Assembly (NCBI GenBank): GCA_016235545.1
Contig: JACRKB010000236.1
Span: 1 to 34,329, forward strand
Origin: Verrucomicrobiota bacterium
Lineage (GTDB): Bacteria; Verrucomicrobiota; Verrucomicrobiia; Limisphaerales; SXTU01
Length of the DNA stretch: 34,329 nt
Reading direction: 5' to 3'
Of this stretch, positions 1-7,891 are shown one piece after another. Within the stretch, counting starts at the first letter, position 1. Every line of letters starts with the position of its first letter. Position numbers and translations under genes: made by a program. The notes below the pieces were generated by a model. It did no database searches and was not told the DNA's origin. It saw nothing but the letters and a program-made list of their open reading frames with translations.

Positions 1-373
1 GCCCAGCGGTGATTGGTGCTGCGAAAGGATCGCCGCTCCACCCGTCATCGCCAAATCTGCAGCCAGCAGAGAGGCGCGCAGGACCGCGAGCGAAGAAGTG
101 TGCCCGGTGGATGCGAGTGGTTCACGCGGCTGGGCGACAAGCGCACTCATTCCGGCGCTCAAGCGCGGCACGGCAGCGGTGTGAGTTTCCGTCGCCGAGC
201 GCGGGCCGGTCGCGCCGTCGCCGTTGAGCAATTCGCCCAGTCCCCTTCCCAAAGCAGGTTTTGCCACGCGCGGAGGCTGTGGTCGGATTGGGGACGGGAC
301 AACGCAAAGTTGTTCACAGCAGAAGGGCCGCTTGACCTTTTGCCGGACGGCGAGCAGTTTCTGCCCACTGCCT
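1..373. other. No supportable gene upstream of the first pseudopilin
   Basis: Open frames cross this stretch on both strands, but none shows a recognisable motif, a plausible codon pattern or a good start. It may be a leader region or the degraded end of a gene lying outside the window. I see no clear promoter, RNA gene or repeat in it. Confidence 0.4.
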
Positions 374-1252
374 ATGAATGCCATGCCTCCGCGTGCCACG
401 TCCGGCCGCACCGGATTTACCCTCATCGAACTGCTCGTCGTCATCGCCATCATTGCCATCCTGGCCGGGATGCTTTTGCCCGCACTCTCGAAGGCCAAGG
501 AGAAGGCGCACCAGACCAAGTGCCTCAACAACAATCGTCAGTTGGCCTTGGGCACCGCAATTTACACAGGCGACAACGACGAGAAATATTTTTGGGGCCG
601 GGACATCAACGGCGCCACGGGTGCGGGCGGAGTGGCCACTGCAAACCAGCCAGACGCCTGGCCTGTGGTGCTGGCACCTTACATGGGGGTCAAGGTCGTG
701 AATGTCCAGACGGTGATCGCGACCTATCTCTGTCCGAAGGATACGACCCAGGAGCCGGCAGCAGTCTGGGTAGGCTCCAGTTACCGCGCCAACGAACACA
801 TCTACCGCTACTACGCGCCCACCGGGACCGACGCCACTGCGGCGGCCACGGTGAACCGCTACCCCGGCCCCTTGCGCACCACTGGCATCAGGCAGCCCTC
901 CTCGATCCTCATGATGATCGAGAAGTCCAAATCGAACATGGCGTATCAGTGGCAGCAGAACAATCTGGAGGCCCAGCGGCAGGGCTGGAACACACCAAAT
1001 GCGAACGGCAAGTTCAACTACTCCGGCACAATCCGCCACAAGAACGGCTCCACGTCCTTTGCCGCAGACGGACATGGCGAGACCCTCCGCCTTCCCCCCT
1101 ACTTCCCCGGCGGCCCTGTTCCAGCCGACATGGAGGACATGGGCGACGTTCGGGGCAACGTGACGGGCGGGGGAACGGGCGTCGTCAACAACTTCGTCTC
1201 CACGCGCGCCAAGCTCTTCATGCGCGAAGTCCCCTCCTGGCCGGGCTTCTGA
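374..1252 (+). CDS. Pseudopilin-like protein with prepilin N-terminal domain and H-X9-DG motif
   Basis: This 292-residue protein starts at ATG 374, about 15 residues before the type IV prepilin signature. The signature is a glycine cleavage site followed by [16 protein letters not shown], which is also the single N-terminal membrane helix. A prepilin peptidase would cut after the Gly and methylate the Phe. Near the C-terminus a His is followed nine residues later by Asp-Gly ([12 protein letters not shown]), the H-X9-DG motif of a large paralogous family in Verrucomicrobiota, Planctomycetota and Lentisphaerota. Members may form type II secretion-like pseudopili, but their roles are largely unknown. 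A longer frame reaches 224, but the extra residues resemble no signal sequence, so I chose 374. The gene is isolated and converges with the next one across a hairpin repeat. Confidence 0.9.
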   Translation: MNAMPPRATSGRTGFTLIELLVVIAIIAILAGMLLPALSKAKEKAHQTKCLNNNRQLALGTAIYTGDNDEKYFWGRDINGATGAGGVATANQPDAWPVVLAPYMGVKVVNVQTVIATYLCPKDTTQEPAAVWVGSSYRANEHIYRYYAPTGTDATAAATVNRYPGPLRTTGIRQPSSILMMIEKSKSNMAYQWQQNNLEAQRQGWNTPNANGKFNYSGTIRHKNGSTSFAADGHGETLRLPPYFPGGPVPADMEDMGDVRGNVTGGGTGVVNNFVSTRAKLFMREVPSWPGF

Positions 1253-1263
1253 CCCAGGAATTA

Positions 1264-1339
1264 ATAAGGAGCGCAGGAAGGCAGGAGGAACAAAGGCCCT
1301 CCGACCGCAACTCTTCTCCTGCCCTCCTGCTCTCCTTAT
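1264..1339. repeat. Hairpin element of short-period repeats between convergent genes
   Basis: Arms 1264-1289 and 1314-1339 are reverse complements at 23 of 26 positions, with a 24-nt spacer. Each arm is built from an 8-nt unit of the type GCAGGAAG/GCAGGAGG. It lies between two convergent genes, so it may act as a bidirectional transcription end, although there is no T-tract. It belongs to the architectural family described in the findings. Confidence 0.75.
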
Positions 1340-1368
1340 AAATCCGCCTCCTCCCTTCCTCCTCGGGA

Positions 1369-2322
1369 TCAACGCAGATTCCCCCAGCCCGACCCCTCGT
1401 GGCCGAAGCGGAACTTCTCCGGGTGCAATATCTCCGCCAGGATTTCCAACGACTCGACCAGGCGCGGCCCGGGGCGGTTGAAGTGGGCGCTGCCATCGCA
1501 GACAAACACGCGCTGATTCCGCACCGCCTTGAGGTCTGCCCAGCCGGGCTTGTGCAGCAGCGAGGTCATTTCGCCTCGCGTTCGGTCGAGGCTGAAGCCG
1601 CACGGCAGCGCGACGATCACGTCCGGGTTCGCGGTGCGCATCTCCTCCCAGCGCAGAGCGCCGGTGTGCCTGCCAGCCTCGCCGAAGAGATTTCTTCCAC
1701 CGGCCAGTTCCACAAGCTCCGGCACCCAGTTGCCTGAGCCCATCAGCGGGTCGAGCCATTCGAGGCAGGCGACGGTGGGGCGCGGCAGGATGCACGACTT
1801 CTCAATCACGTCCACGCAGCGGTTCTTGAGCGGGCGGAGCACGTCCCGGCCCCGCTCAGAAACTCCCAGCACGGCGGCGACTCGCCGGAAATCCTCCCAC
1901 ACATCCGCGAGGCGGTGTGGTGTGAGCGAGAGGAGTTGCGGCATCGAGCCGGGCCAGTGGCCCAGAGCCTTCGCCACGTCGGCCTCGCTCACGGCGCAGA
2001 CATCGCACTGCGCCTGCGTGAGGATGAGGTCTGGCTTGAGCTCCTGAATCAGCCGCGTGTTGATGCGGAAGATCGAAAGTGATGCCCCGATGAGGTTGTG
2101 AATCTGCTCGTCAATCTGCCGGCTGGTGGAGTTGGGCAGCAGCTTGGACTCGGTGCAGACGGGCAGCCCCGCCACCTCGGCGGGAAAGTCACACTCGTGC
2201 GACCGGCCGACCAACTGCGCGCCGCAGCCCAGCGCGCAGACCATCTCGGTCGCGCTGGGCAGCAGAGAAACAATGCGTCGGTGGCTCACGGTGCGAAACA
2301 GCAGCCAGCCTACAAACGCCAT
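1369..2322 (-). CDS. Cobalamin-type ABC transporter substrate-binding protein (BtuF-like)
   Basis: This is a periplasmic-binding-protein-fold protein (Peripla_BP_2, PF01497) of about 317 residues. After the start at 2322 comes HRRIVSLLPSATEMVCALG, the typical opening of the cobalamin/iron-siderophore binding group. This is followed by GRSHECDFP, a 'KPDLILTQAQCDVCAV' segment and a C-terminal lobe containing NPDVIVALPCGF. A weakly hydrophobic start (MAFVGWLLFRTV) is too short for a clear signal peptide, so export is uncertain; many close relatives also lack one. The frame stays open to 2541 but would overlap the divergent deacetylase gene. No permease or ATPase gene is adjacent, and no cobalamin riboswitch is visible in the 55-nt divergent gap, so the ligand is inferred from family resemblance only. 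Confidence 0.82.
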   Translation of the reverse strand: MAFVGWLLFRTVSHRRIVSLLPSATEMVCALGCGAQLVGRSHECDFPAEVAGLPVCTESKLLPNSTSRQIDEQIHNLIGASLSIFRINTRLIQELKPDLILTQAQCDVCAVSEADVAKALGHWPGSMPQLLSLTPHRLADVWEDFRRVAAVLGVSERGRDVLRPLKNRCVDVIEKSCILPRPTVACLEWLDPLMGSGNWVPELVELAGGRNLFGEAGRHTGALRWEEMRTANPDVIVALPCGFSLDRTRGEMTSLLHKPGWADLKAVRNQRVFVCDGSAHFNRPGPRLVESLEILAEILHPEKFRFGHEGSGWGNLR

Positions 2323-2377
2323 CGCAGGCTTCCCAGCGGTTTTTGCGCAGCTACACTTGGCTGTGGAACCACCACGC

Positions 2378-3388
2378 ATGAGCAGCATGAAGACCTTCGG
2401 CGCAGACGGCGGACTGCCGCGCCGGCAATTCCTCCGGCAAAGCGCGCTCGCAACGGCGGCGGTCGTCGGTGTGGCCACCCACGCTGCCGAGCCACGGAAG
2501 GCCCGCGTCGCCGTCTCGCTCGACCTCGAGATGTCGCGCAATTTTCCGGCGTGGGAGCAGACGCATTGGGATTACGAGAAGGGAAACCTCGACGCGGCGA
2601 CGAAGCGCTATGCGGTCGAGGTCGCGCGGCGCGTGAAGGCGCGAGGGGGCGTGGTGCATTTCTTCCTCGTGGGCCGCGCGCTGGAGCAGGAAAACGTGGG
2701 CTGGCTCAAGCAGTTGATTGCCGACGGTCATCGCGTGGGCAACCACACCTACGACCACGTCAACGTGAAGGCGGCGAAGGCGGATCAAATCCAGTTCCGC
2801 TTCCAGCGCGCGCCGTGGCTCATCGCGGGGAAGGAGCCGGCTGCTGTCATACGCGAAAACATTGAGCAATGCACGGCGGCGATGAAGTCGCGGCTGGGTG
2901 TCGCGCCGAATGGCTTCCGCACGCCCGGCGGTTTTGGCAACGGGCTGGCGGACGCGCCGCAGGTTCAGAAGATATTACGCGAACTCGGCTTCACCTGGTG
3001 CAGCAGCAAGTATCCCGCGCACGCACCTCCGAAGCCCGGCGAGGAGCCGGACGCGTCGGTGGTGGCGGACATCGTGCGCGCGCAGGCGGAGGCGCAGCCC
3101 TTCCGCTATCCCAGCGGGCTGGTGGAAGTCCCGATGAGTCCCATCAGCGACATCGGCGCGTTCCGCACGGGGCGCTGGAAGCTGGAGTGGTTCCTGCGCG
3201 TGACGCGCGCAGCGGTGGAGCACTGCATCGAGCGCGGGCTGGTCTTTGATTTTCTCGCGCACCCGAGCTGCCTCGGCGTGGTGGACCCGGAGTGCCGCAC
3301 GGTGGAGATGATTTGCGATCTGCTGGCGAAGAACCGCGAGCGCGCGGAGCTGACGGACTTGGAAGCGGTGGCGAAGGCGTTGAGCTGA
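2378..3388 (+). CDS. Polysaccharide deacetylase (NodB domain), Tat-type signal
   Basis: This protein of about 336 residues begins with a twin-arginine export signal (LPRRQFLRQSALATAAVVGV) ending near an Ala-rich site, so it should be exported folded. The NodB-fold motifs visible are SLDLEM, where the catalytic Asp motif normally lies, the metal-ligand motif HTYDH, the RTPGGF motif and a late LAHPS motif. Family members remove N- or O-acetyl groups from cell-wall or extracellular polysaccharides using a divalent metal. The usual TFDD motif is changed to SLDLE, so the first motif is atypical. A second ATG at 2387 would shorten the protein by three residues. The gene is divergent from the BtuF-like gene and converges with the hydrolase gene downstream. 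Confidence 0.87.
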   Translation: MSSMKTFGADGGLPRRQFLRQSALATAAVVGVATHAAEPRKARVAVSLDLEMSRNFPAWEQTHWDYEKGNLDAATKRYAVEVARRVKARGGVVHFFLVGRALEQENVGWLKQLIADGHRVGNHTYDHVNVKAAKADQIQFRFQRAPWLIAGKEPAAVIRENIEQCTAAMKSRLGVAPNGFRTPGGFGNGLADAPQVQKILRELGFTWCSSKYPAHAPPKPGEEPDASVVADIVRAQAEAQPFRYPSGLVEVPMSPISDIGAFRTGRWKLEWFLRVTRAAVEHCIERGLVFDFLAHPSCLGVVDPECRTVEMICDLLAKNRERAELTDLEAVAKALS

Positions 3389-3391
3389 ACA

Positions 3392-3443
3392 TAGTCGCAA
3401 CCTTCAGGTTGCGAATGCACGCACAGGCTGAAGACTGCGACTA
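3392..3443. repeat. Nested inverted repeat between convergent genes, possible terminator
   Basis: A perfect 7-bp stem, CGCAACC (3396-3402) and GGTTGCG (3407-3413), has a TTCA loop. An outer pair, TAGTCGCA at 3392-3399 and TGCGACTA at 3436-3443, also matches and shares bases with the inner stem. It fills the gap between two convergent genes and overlaps the stop codon of the minus-strand hydrolase. This suits a bidirectional terminator or a REP-like element; there is no U-tract. Confidence 0.55.
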
Positions 3444-4694
3444 CGCGCGGAACCTCGGAAACAAATCTCCCTTCGGCCAATCCGTCACCGCGTCCGCAGC
3501 GCGATGCAGCGCGGGGTCAATTTCACCGTCCAGCTTGCGGTCCTTGCTTCGCTGGTTGAAGAGCGCGGCCCAGCTCAGGCCGTCAGAGCGGCGCACGAGC
3601 ATCGTGTAGGTGCCAGGCAGGCTGCCGGAATGCCAGTAGTTCGCCTTGCCCGGCTGCCCGAGGTTGGGGCGCGTCAGCCAGCCGCAGCAGTAGTAAGTCC
3701 CTTTCAGCGGACCGTCCTCGGTGCGCGCGACGGTTGCCGGCGGCGCGGCGTGCAGCTCGCGCCAGGTTGCCGGTTTCAGCAGCGGACACTTCTCCGCGTC
3801 GTGCAGCGCGGCGGCGAAGCGCGCGAGGTCCACGGCGCTGGCCAGCCACGCGCCGTGTGCGTCCATCGCCTCAAGGTTGAAGCCGCCGTAGGGCCACGGG
3901 ACTTTGGGTGGCAGGCCGGGGAAGACGCTTTCCGCAGTCTCGGCCTCCGGCATGTGGTAGCGGACTTCGCCCGGAGCGCGGCCCGCTTCGAGCGAGCGAC
4001 CGAGGCGCATGGACTTGATGCCGGCGGGCGCGAGGACAACTTCCTTCACGTAGTCCTCGTAGGATTTTCCCGCGAGCTGCTCGATGACTCTGCCCAGCAC
4101 GCAGTAGCCGAAGTTCGAGTAGGCGTAGCGCGTGCCGGGGTCGAAATCGAGCGGCTGGCCCATCATGTAGCGGATGACCGCGTTCGGCCCGGCGGGCGCT
4201 CCCTCGCCGACTGCGGTGGCGATGAGCTTGGGGCGGAACATCGGGTCGAAGCTCATGTCGCGGTCCCAGCCGCCAGTGTGCTGGAGGCATTGGCGGATGG
4301 TGACGGTGCGCAGACGCGGGTCGGGCTTAGTGTCAGGCAATGGCTTGTGCGGGATGAGGTCAAACGCGCGGTCGTCGAGCTTGAGCTTGCGCTGCTCGAC
4401 GAGCCTGAGCACGGCAACGGCGGTGATGGGCTTGGAGATGCTGGCGATGCGGAAGAGCGAGGCCGGCTCGACACGTTGCTGGCGCTCCTTGTCGGCCCAG
4501 CCGTGGCCGCGCGCGTGGACGAGCCGGCCCTCCTTAACCACTGCGAGCGCGCCGCCGGGCATTCCGCGCGCGACGATGAAGTCCTCCATCGCACGGTCGA
4601 AGCCGGCGAGTGAAGGCGGTTCGGCAGAGCGGGTGATGAACGGACTTGTGAAGACAGCCACGGAGGATGTGGTGAGAAAGCGGCGGCGGCGCAT
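3441..4694 (-). CDS. Serine hydrolase of the beta-lactamase (class C/esterase) family
   Basis: This 417-residue protein has a twin-arginine-like start (MRRRRFLTTSS) followed by a hydrophobic stretch. It carries all three active-site elements of the class C beta-lactamase/DD-peptidase/esterase fold (PF00144): SISK at residues 85-88 with the nucleophilic serine, YSN at 192-194, and a late HSG in WHSGSLPGT replacing the KTG triad. HTGG near residue 139 is also typical. Family members include D-aminopeptidases, esterases and penicillin-binding proteins; the sequence does not show the substrate. Large families of such enzymes occur in Verrucomicrobiota and Planctomycetota, so antibiotic resistance should not be assumed. 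It is transcribed alone, starting next to the hairpin element at 4721. Confidence 0.9.
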   Translation of the reverse strand: MRRRRFLTTSSVAVFTSPFITRSAEPPSLAGFDRAMEDFIVARGMPGGALAVVKEGRLVHARGHGWADKERQQRVEPASLFRIASISKPITAVAVLRLVEQRKLKLDDRAFDLIPHKPLPDTKPDPRLRTVTIRQCLQHTGGWDRDMSFDPMFRPKLIATAVGEGAPAGPNAVIRYMMGQPLDFDPGTRYAYSNFGYCVLGRVIEQLAGKSYEDYVKEVVLAPAGIKSMRLGRSLEAGRAPGEVRYHMPEAETAESVFPGLPPKVPWPYGGFNLEAMDAHGAWLASAVDLARFAAALHDAEKCPLLKPATWRELHAAPPATVARTEDGPLKGTYYCCGWLTRPNLGQPGKANYWHSGSLPGTYTMLVRRSDGLSWAALFNQRSKDRKLDGEIDPALHRAADAVTDWPKGDLFPRFRA

Positions 4695-4720
4695 GGCGGA
4701 GGTTTCGGCGAACGGGGCGG

Positions 4721-4806
4721 GGAAAGTATTCAGTGTTCAGTGTTCAGTAGAGCACGCTGTTCATTTCATCGACTGACAACTGAACACTGAACGCTGAATA
4801 CTTTCC
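4721..4806. repeat. Hairpin element with 28-nt arms of CAGTGTT repeats
   Basis: Arms 4721-4748 and 4779-4806 are reverse complements at 27 of 28 positions, with a 30-nt spacer; the single difference still allows a G-U pair. Each arm contains a 7-nt tandem unit (CAGTGTT/GTTCAGT). It lies between the divergent starts of the hydrolase and the GYF_2-RDD gene, so it would be in the 5' leader of the long operon if transcription starts upstream. It is the most regular member of the hairpin family in this window. Confidence 0.85.
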
Positions 4807-4893
4807 GTGTGCGCCCGCCTTCCTCCCTCAAAAGGCTTGGCTTCCCCCGCTCCCTCTGGCAGACGAAGCGAACATTTCAGCCACCACACTCCC

Positions 4894-5634
4894 ATGAACT
4901 GGTATTACGCCGTAGGATCACAGCAGCAAGGGCCGGTCACCGAGGACCAGTTGCGCGCCCTCGCCAAGGATGGCGTCGTCACCGCTGACACCATGGTCTG
5001 GCGCGATGGCATGGCGGACTGGCAGCCGTATGGCGCGGTGAGCGGTGCCGCACCGGCGGCCGCGAACGCGGCGGGCAGCGTGCTTTGCGCCGAGTGCGGG
5101 AAGTCCTTCGCGGCGGATGACGTAGTGCGCTTCGGCGACCGCTCCGTCTGCGCCGCGTGCAAGCCGACCTTCCTCCAGCGAATGCAGGAAGGCGCGCTCA
5201 CGACCGGCGCACTGGACTACGCGACCTTCGGCACGCGCTTCGGCGCGAAGATTCTCGACAGCCTGATCCTGTGGGTGGTCAACACGGGCATGACCATCGC
5301 GCTGGGCATGGCGGTGGGCGTGGCGCAGGGGGATCCCAAGGCCTCGATGGTTTTTCTGGGCGTCACGATAGTCATTCAAACCCTCGTCAACGTCGCTTAC
5401 GGCACGTTCTTCCTCGGCAAGTTTGGCGCAACACCCGGCAAGATGGCCTGCAAGATCAAGGTCGTCCGACCCGACGGCTCGCCCCTGACCTACGGGCGCG
5501 CCTGCGGCCGCGTCTTCGCCGAGATTCTCAGCGGCATGACCTGCTCCATCGGCTACCTCATGGCCGCTTTCGACGAGGAGAAGCGCTCGCTCCACGACCG
5601 CATCTGCGACACGCGCGTGATCAGGAAGGGCTAG
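4894..5634 (+). CDS. GYF_2 (DUF4339), zinc-ribbon and RDD membrane protein
   Basis: This 246-residue protein has three parts. Residues 1-48 form a GYF_2 domain (MNWYYAVGSQQQGPV ... VWRDGMADWQPY), a presumed cytoplasmic peptide-binding module. Residues 65-89 carry two Cys-x-x-Cys pairs (CAEC and CAAC), a likely zinc ribbon. From about residue 100 there is an RDD domain with several membrane spans and the conserved GATPGKM and RSLHDRICDTRV motifs. RDD proteins are membrane proteins linked in some species to transport or membrane stress. I chose ATG 4894 because the GYF_2 domain starts exactly there. It is the first gene of a long same-strand cluster, and its GYF_2 domain closely resembles that of the last gene (16856-17851). 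Confidence 0.88.
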   Translation: MNWYYAVGSQQQGPVTEDQLRALAKDGVVTADTMVWRDGMADWQPYGAVSGAAPAAANAAGSVLCAECGKSFAADDVVRFGDRSVCAACKPTFLQRMQEGALTTGALDYATFGTRFGAKILDSLILWVVNTGMTIALGMAVGVAQGDPKASMVFLGVTIVIQTLVNVAYGTFFLGKFGATPGKMACKIKVVRPDGSPLTYGRACGRVFAEILSGMTCSIGYLMAAFDEEKRSLHDRICDTRVIRKG

Positions 5635-5646
5635 TCCATCCCCGCA

Positions 5647-6219
5647 ATGAGCGCCCAGCCGGTAACGTGCGCAAAGTGCCGCTCGCCGCTGGGCGATCTC
5701 TTCAACGCCGCCGAGCTGCGGCCTTGTCCCGGCTGCGCGGTGCCGACTCTCGTCGAGGTTTTCCCCGCCCTCTTCCGCGACCGCGTGGTGGGGGCCATGG
5801 CGGAGACGATTCTCACCGTGGGTGACGCCGGCTGTTTCTTTCACCCGCAGAAGAAAGCGGTCGTGCCGTGTGAAGGCTGCGGTCGCTTCCTCTGCGCGCT
5901 GTGCGACGTGGAACTCAACAGCCAGCATCTGTGCCCGTCGTGCCTGGAAATCGGGCGCAAGCAGGGCCGCCTCAAAAGCCTGGAGAACCATCGGGACCTC
6001 CATGACCGCGCCGCGCTCCTGCTGGCCACTCTCCCGCTCCTGCTGATCTGGCCGTCCGTCGTCTGCTCGCCGCTCGCGTTGTTCCTTGTCTTCCGGCACT
6101 GGAAGGAACCGGGCGACTACGTCCGTCCGGGCAAGAGCCGCTTCATCCTCGCGGGCATCCTCGCGGGACTTCAGGTTATCGCCTGGATTGGATTCTTCCT
6201 CTATCTCGCGATTCGCTGA
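5647..6219 (+). CDS. Zinc-binding membrane protein with B-box-like Cys/His cluster
   Basis: The 190-residue product has an N-terminal zinc-ribbon-like pair (C8/C11 and C27/C30). A second cluster follows: C63-x2-H66, C75-x2-C78, C83-x2-C86 and C96-x2-C99, spaced like a B-box zinc finger. The C-terminal third has two strongly hydrophobic segments (about 121-145 and 165-188), so the zinc domains probably face the cytoplasm from a membrane anchor. I recognise no named family. The gene starts 12 nt after the GYF_2-RDD gene and 8 nt before the next, so it is almost certainly co-transcribed. The role is unknown; a protein-interaction module for the MoxR/DUF58 system is my inference. Confidence 0.8.
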   Translation: MSAQPVTCAKCRSPLGDLFNAAELRPCPGCAVPTLVEVFPALFRDRVVGAMAETILTVGDAGCFFHPQKKAVVPCEGCGRFLCALCDVELNSQHLCPSCLEIGRKQGRLKSLENHRDLHDRAALLLATLPLLLIWPSVVCSPLALFLVFRHWKEPGDYVRPGKSRFILAGILAGLQVIAWIGFFLYLAIR

Positions 6220-6227
6220 ACCCTGCC

Positions 6228-7385
6228 ATGAGCCAGCCACCCCTCTACCGCAAGCTCCCCGGCCGTGGCACGCGCCGCGAAGGCACGTTCATCGTCACAG
6301 TGGCGGCCCGCCAGTCCGCGCTCTGGCTCGGTGTGGACCACCTGTTGCTCGTGGATTCCACGCTGGCCTCGCAGGACCTCAAGCGGTTTTTCTTTCGCGA
6401 CATCCAGGCCGTCATCGTCCGCAAAACCCATTCCGGACGGACCGTCAACATCGTCATGGCCAGCTTCGCTGCGGTCGTCTGCGGACTTACGCTGACTGTG
6501 AATGACCCCGCCGGACGGATTGCGCTCTTCGTGATTGCAGCATTTTTTGGCGTCGTTCTGCTGGTGAACTCCCTCTTTGGCCCCACTTGCGAGACCCACC
6601 TGCAAACCGCCGTGCAGCGCGAGCAACTGCCCTCGCTGCACCGCCTCCGCACCGCGCGGAAAGTTCTGCGCACTCTGCGTCCGCTCATCGAATCTGCCCA
6701 GGGCCAGCTCACAGCCGAGGAGGCCCGCGCGCGCGCCGCGACGCTGGCTGCGGCCCACATCGCTCCCGCGCCCGTGAAGGCCGCGCCCGAGCTGCGCCCC
6801 TGTCGCGGGTCGTTCCACACGGTGCTCTTCCCGTTGCTGCTGGTGGATGGCCTGCTCAACGGCGCGGCGATTTTCCTGAACTCGATGCCGCTGGCGCTCG
6901 TGCAGCTCGCCGTCCTCTTTGGCATCATCCTCACCCTCGTCGGCGCGCTCATCCGCCAGCAGGACACCGACCTCCCGGCGGGTCTCCGACGACTGGCCCA
7001 CGTCATCATTGGCTACGTCTGCGTGCTTCTGGGCGTCGGCTTCGTCATCAACTCCGTCCATGCGATGCAGAACCCGTCCATGCAGAATGACCTGGGCGCA
7101 ATGAAACATTTCGCCTCGCTTGATCCCTTCGAGCATCCGTGGCTGCTGGTGTCGTTCGCAGTGCTGTGCGTTTGCTCCTCCGTGCTCGGCATCACCGGCT
7201 CGGTCCTGCTCGCGCGCTACAACCGCGCGCGCCAGCCCGTCGTCTTGATTCCGCCAGCCCCGCTGCCACCGGCCCCACCTTCCGCACCGCAGCCCTTGCC
7301 GGTCGCAGCTGCCGAACTCCCACCGCCTCTGCTCGTGCCACCCGTCGTGCCACCACCACCGCCAGCCCCGCCCGCAAATGGCTGA
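6228..7385 (+). CDS. Multi-span membrane protein with proline-rich tail, function unknown
   Basis: This 385-residue protein has a soluble N-terminal region of about 70 residues, rich in beta-type segments. Two membrane spans follow at about 70-90 and 93-116, then a charged loop. Four more hydrophobic segments lie at about 200-222, 225-246, 263-290 and 315-340. Residues 345-385 are mostly Pro, Ala and Val. No catalytic motif is visible. Its 3' end overlaps the next start by 8 nt (7378-7385), which suggests translational coupling. I do not recognise a family; only its conserved-looking position inside the MoxR cluster hints at a membrane role. Confidence 0.75.
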   Translation: MSQPPLYRKLPGRGTRREGTFIVTVAARQSALWLGVDHLLLVDSTLASQDLKRFFFRDIQAVIVRKTHSGRTVNIVMASFAAVVCGLTLTVNDPAGRIALFVIAAFFGVVLLVNSLFGPTCETHLQTAVQREQLPSLHRLRTARKVLRTLRPLIESAQGQLTAEEARARAATLAAAHIAPAPVKAAPELRPCRGSFHTVLFPLLLVDGLLNGAAIFLNSMPLALVQLAVLFGIILTLVGALIRQQDTDLPAGLRRLAHVIIGYVCVLLGVGFVINSVHAMQNPSMQNDLGAMKHFASLDPFEHPWLLVSFAVLCVCSSVLGITGSVLLARYNRARQPVVLIPPAPLPPAPPSAPQPLPVAAAELPPPLLVPPVVPPPPPAPPANG

Positions 7386-7701
7386 ACTCGCGCAGCAACG
7401 CTGTCTGAATCACACGGAGCGCGAGGCCGCGGCACGCTGCCCGGCGTGCGCGCAGTTCTTCTGCCGCGAGTGCATCACCGAGCATGAGGGCATCGTCATC
7501 TGCGCGGCCTGCCTTCGCCGGCAATCAGCACCCGCCACCGCGCGCCGCACGGGTTGGAACCGGCTGGGACTACTCGGACTCGCGGCGGCGGGCGTGCTCG
7601 CCGCGTGGTTGTGGTTTTATTCCGCCGGCCAAATCCTCCTCTCCCTCCCGTCCGAGTTCCACGAGGGAACGCTTTGGAAAATGGAGCTGACAGAGCCATG
7701 A
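7378..7701 (+). CDS. Small B-box-type zinc-finger membrane protein
   Basis: This 107-residue protein opens with a B-box-like zinc cluster: C9-x2-H12, C21-x2-C24, C29-x2-C32 and C42-x2-C45. One membrane helix follows (about 61-82) and a short tail. Similar small B-box plus transmembrane proteins occur in several environmental phyla without assigned function. It resembles the C-terminal half of the 5647-6219 product, so the two may be paralogues. The start overlaps the preceding gene by 8 nt. A 190-nt gap with a repeat element separates it from the DUF4129-like gene. Confidence 0.8.
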   Translation: MAELAQQRCLNHTEREAAARCPACAQFFCRECITEHEGIVICAACLRRQSAPATARRTGWNRLGLLGLAAAGVLAAWLWFYSAGQILLSLPSEFHEGTLWKMELTEP

Positions 7702-7718
7702 ACTTGGGAAGCGCAGTC

Positions 7719-7868
7719 AACGCAAAGACGCAAAGACGCAAGGACGCCGGGAGGCGGGAATTGTGCTGGCCCGCAAATCAGAATCGCGTTCACCCGCGCG
7801 GCGCGCGCGCTGGCGAAACAAGCCAGCTCCGTTCCCTTTGCAGCTCTGCGCCCTTGCGCCCTTGCGTT
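7719..7868. repeat. Hairpin element with ACGCAAAG octamer arms
   Basis: The left arm at 7719-7740 is a tandem ACGCAAAG series continuing to about 7748. The right arm at 7847-7868 contains TGCGCCCT twice. The 22-nt arms are complementary at 18 positions, with a 106-nt spacer. Tandem CGCAAAGA repeats of this kind recall the short tandemly repeated repetitive (STRR) heptamers described in cyanobacteria. It fills the 190-nt gap before the DUF4129-like gene. Confidence 0.65.
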
Positions 7869-7891
7869 AAATTCCAACTGGTGAAACTCGC

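Noticed and set aside
13-1341. A 442-residue plus-strand open frame overlapping the first pseudopilin
   Set aside because: It is a shifted frame with Arg/His-rich composition; the pseudopilin frame has the prepilin and H-X9-DG motifs.
2323-2377. A cobalamin riboswitch for the BtuF-like gene
   Set aside because: The 55-nt divergent gap is too short for a riboswitch, and no B12-box-like sequence was seen.
4721-4806. CRISPR-like repeats
   Set aside because: The repeat units are 7-8 nt and contiguous, without unique spacers, and no cas gene is in the window.
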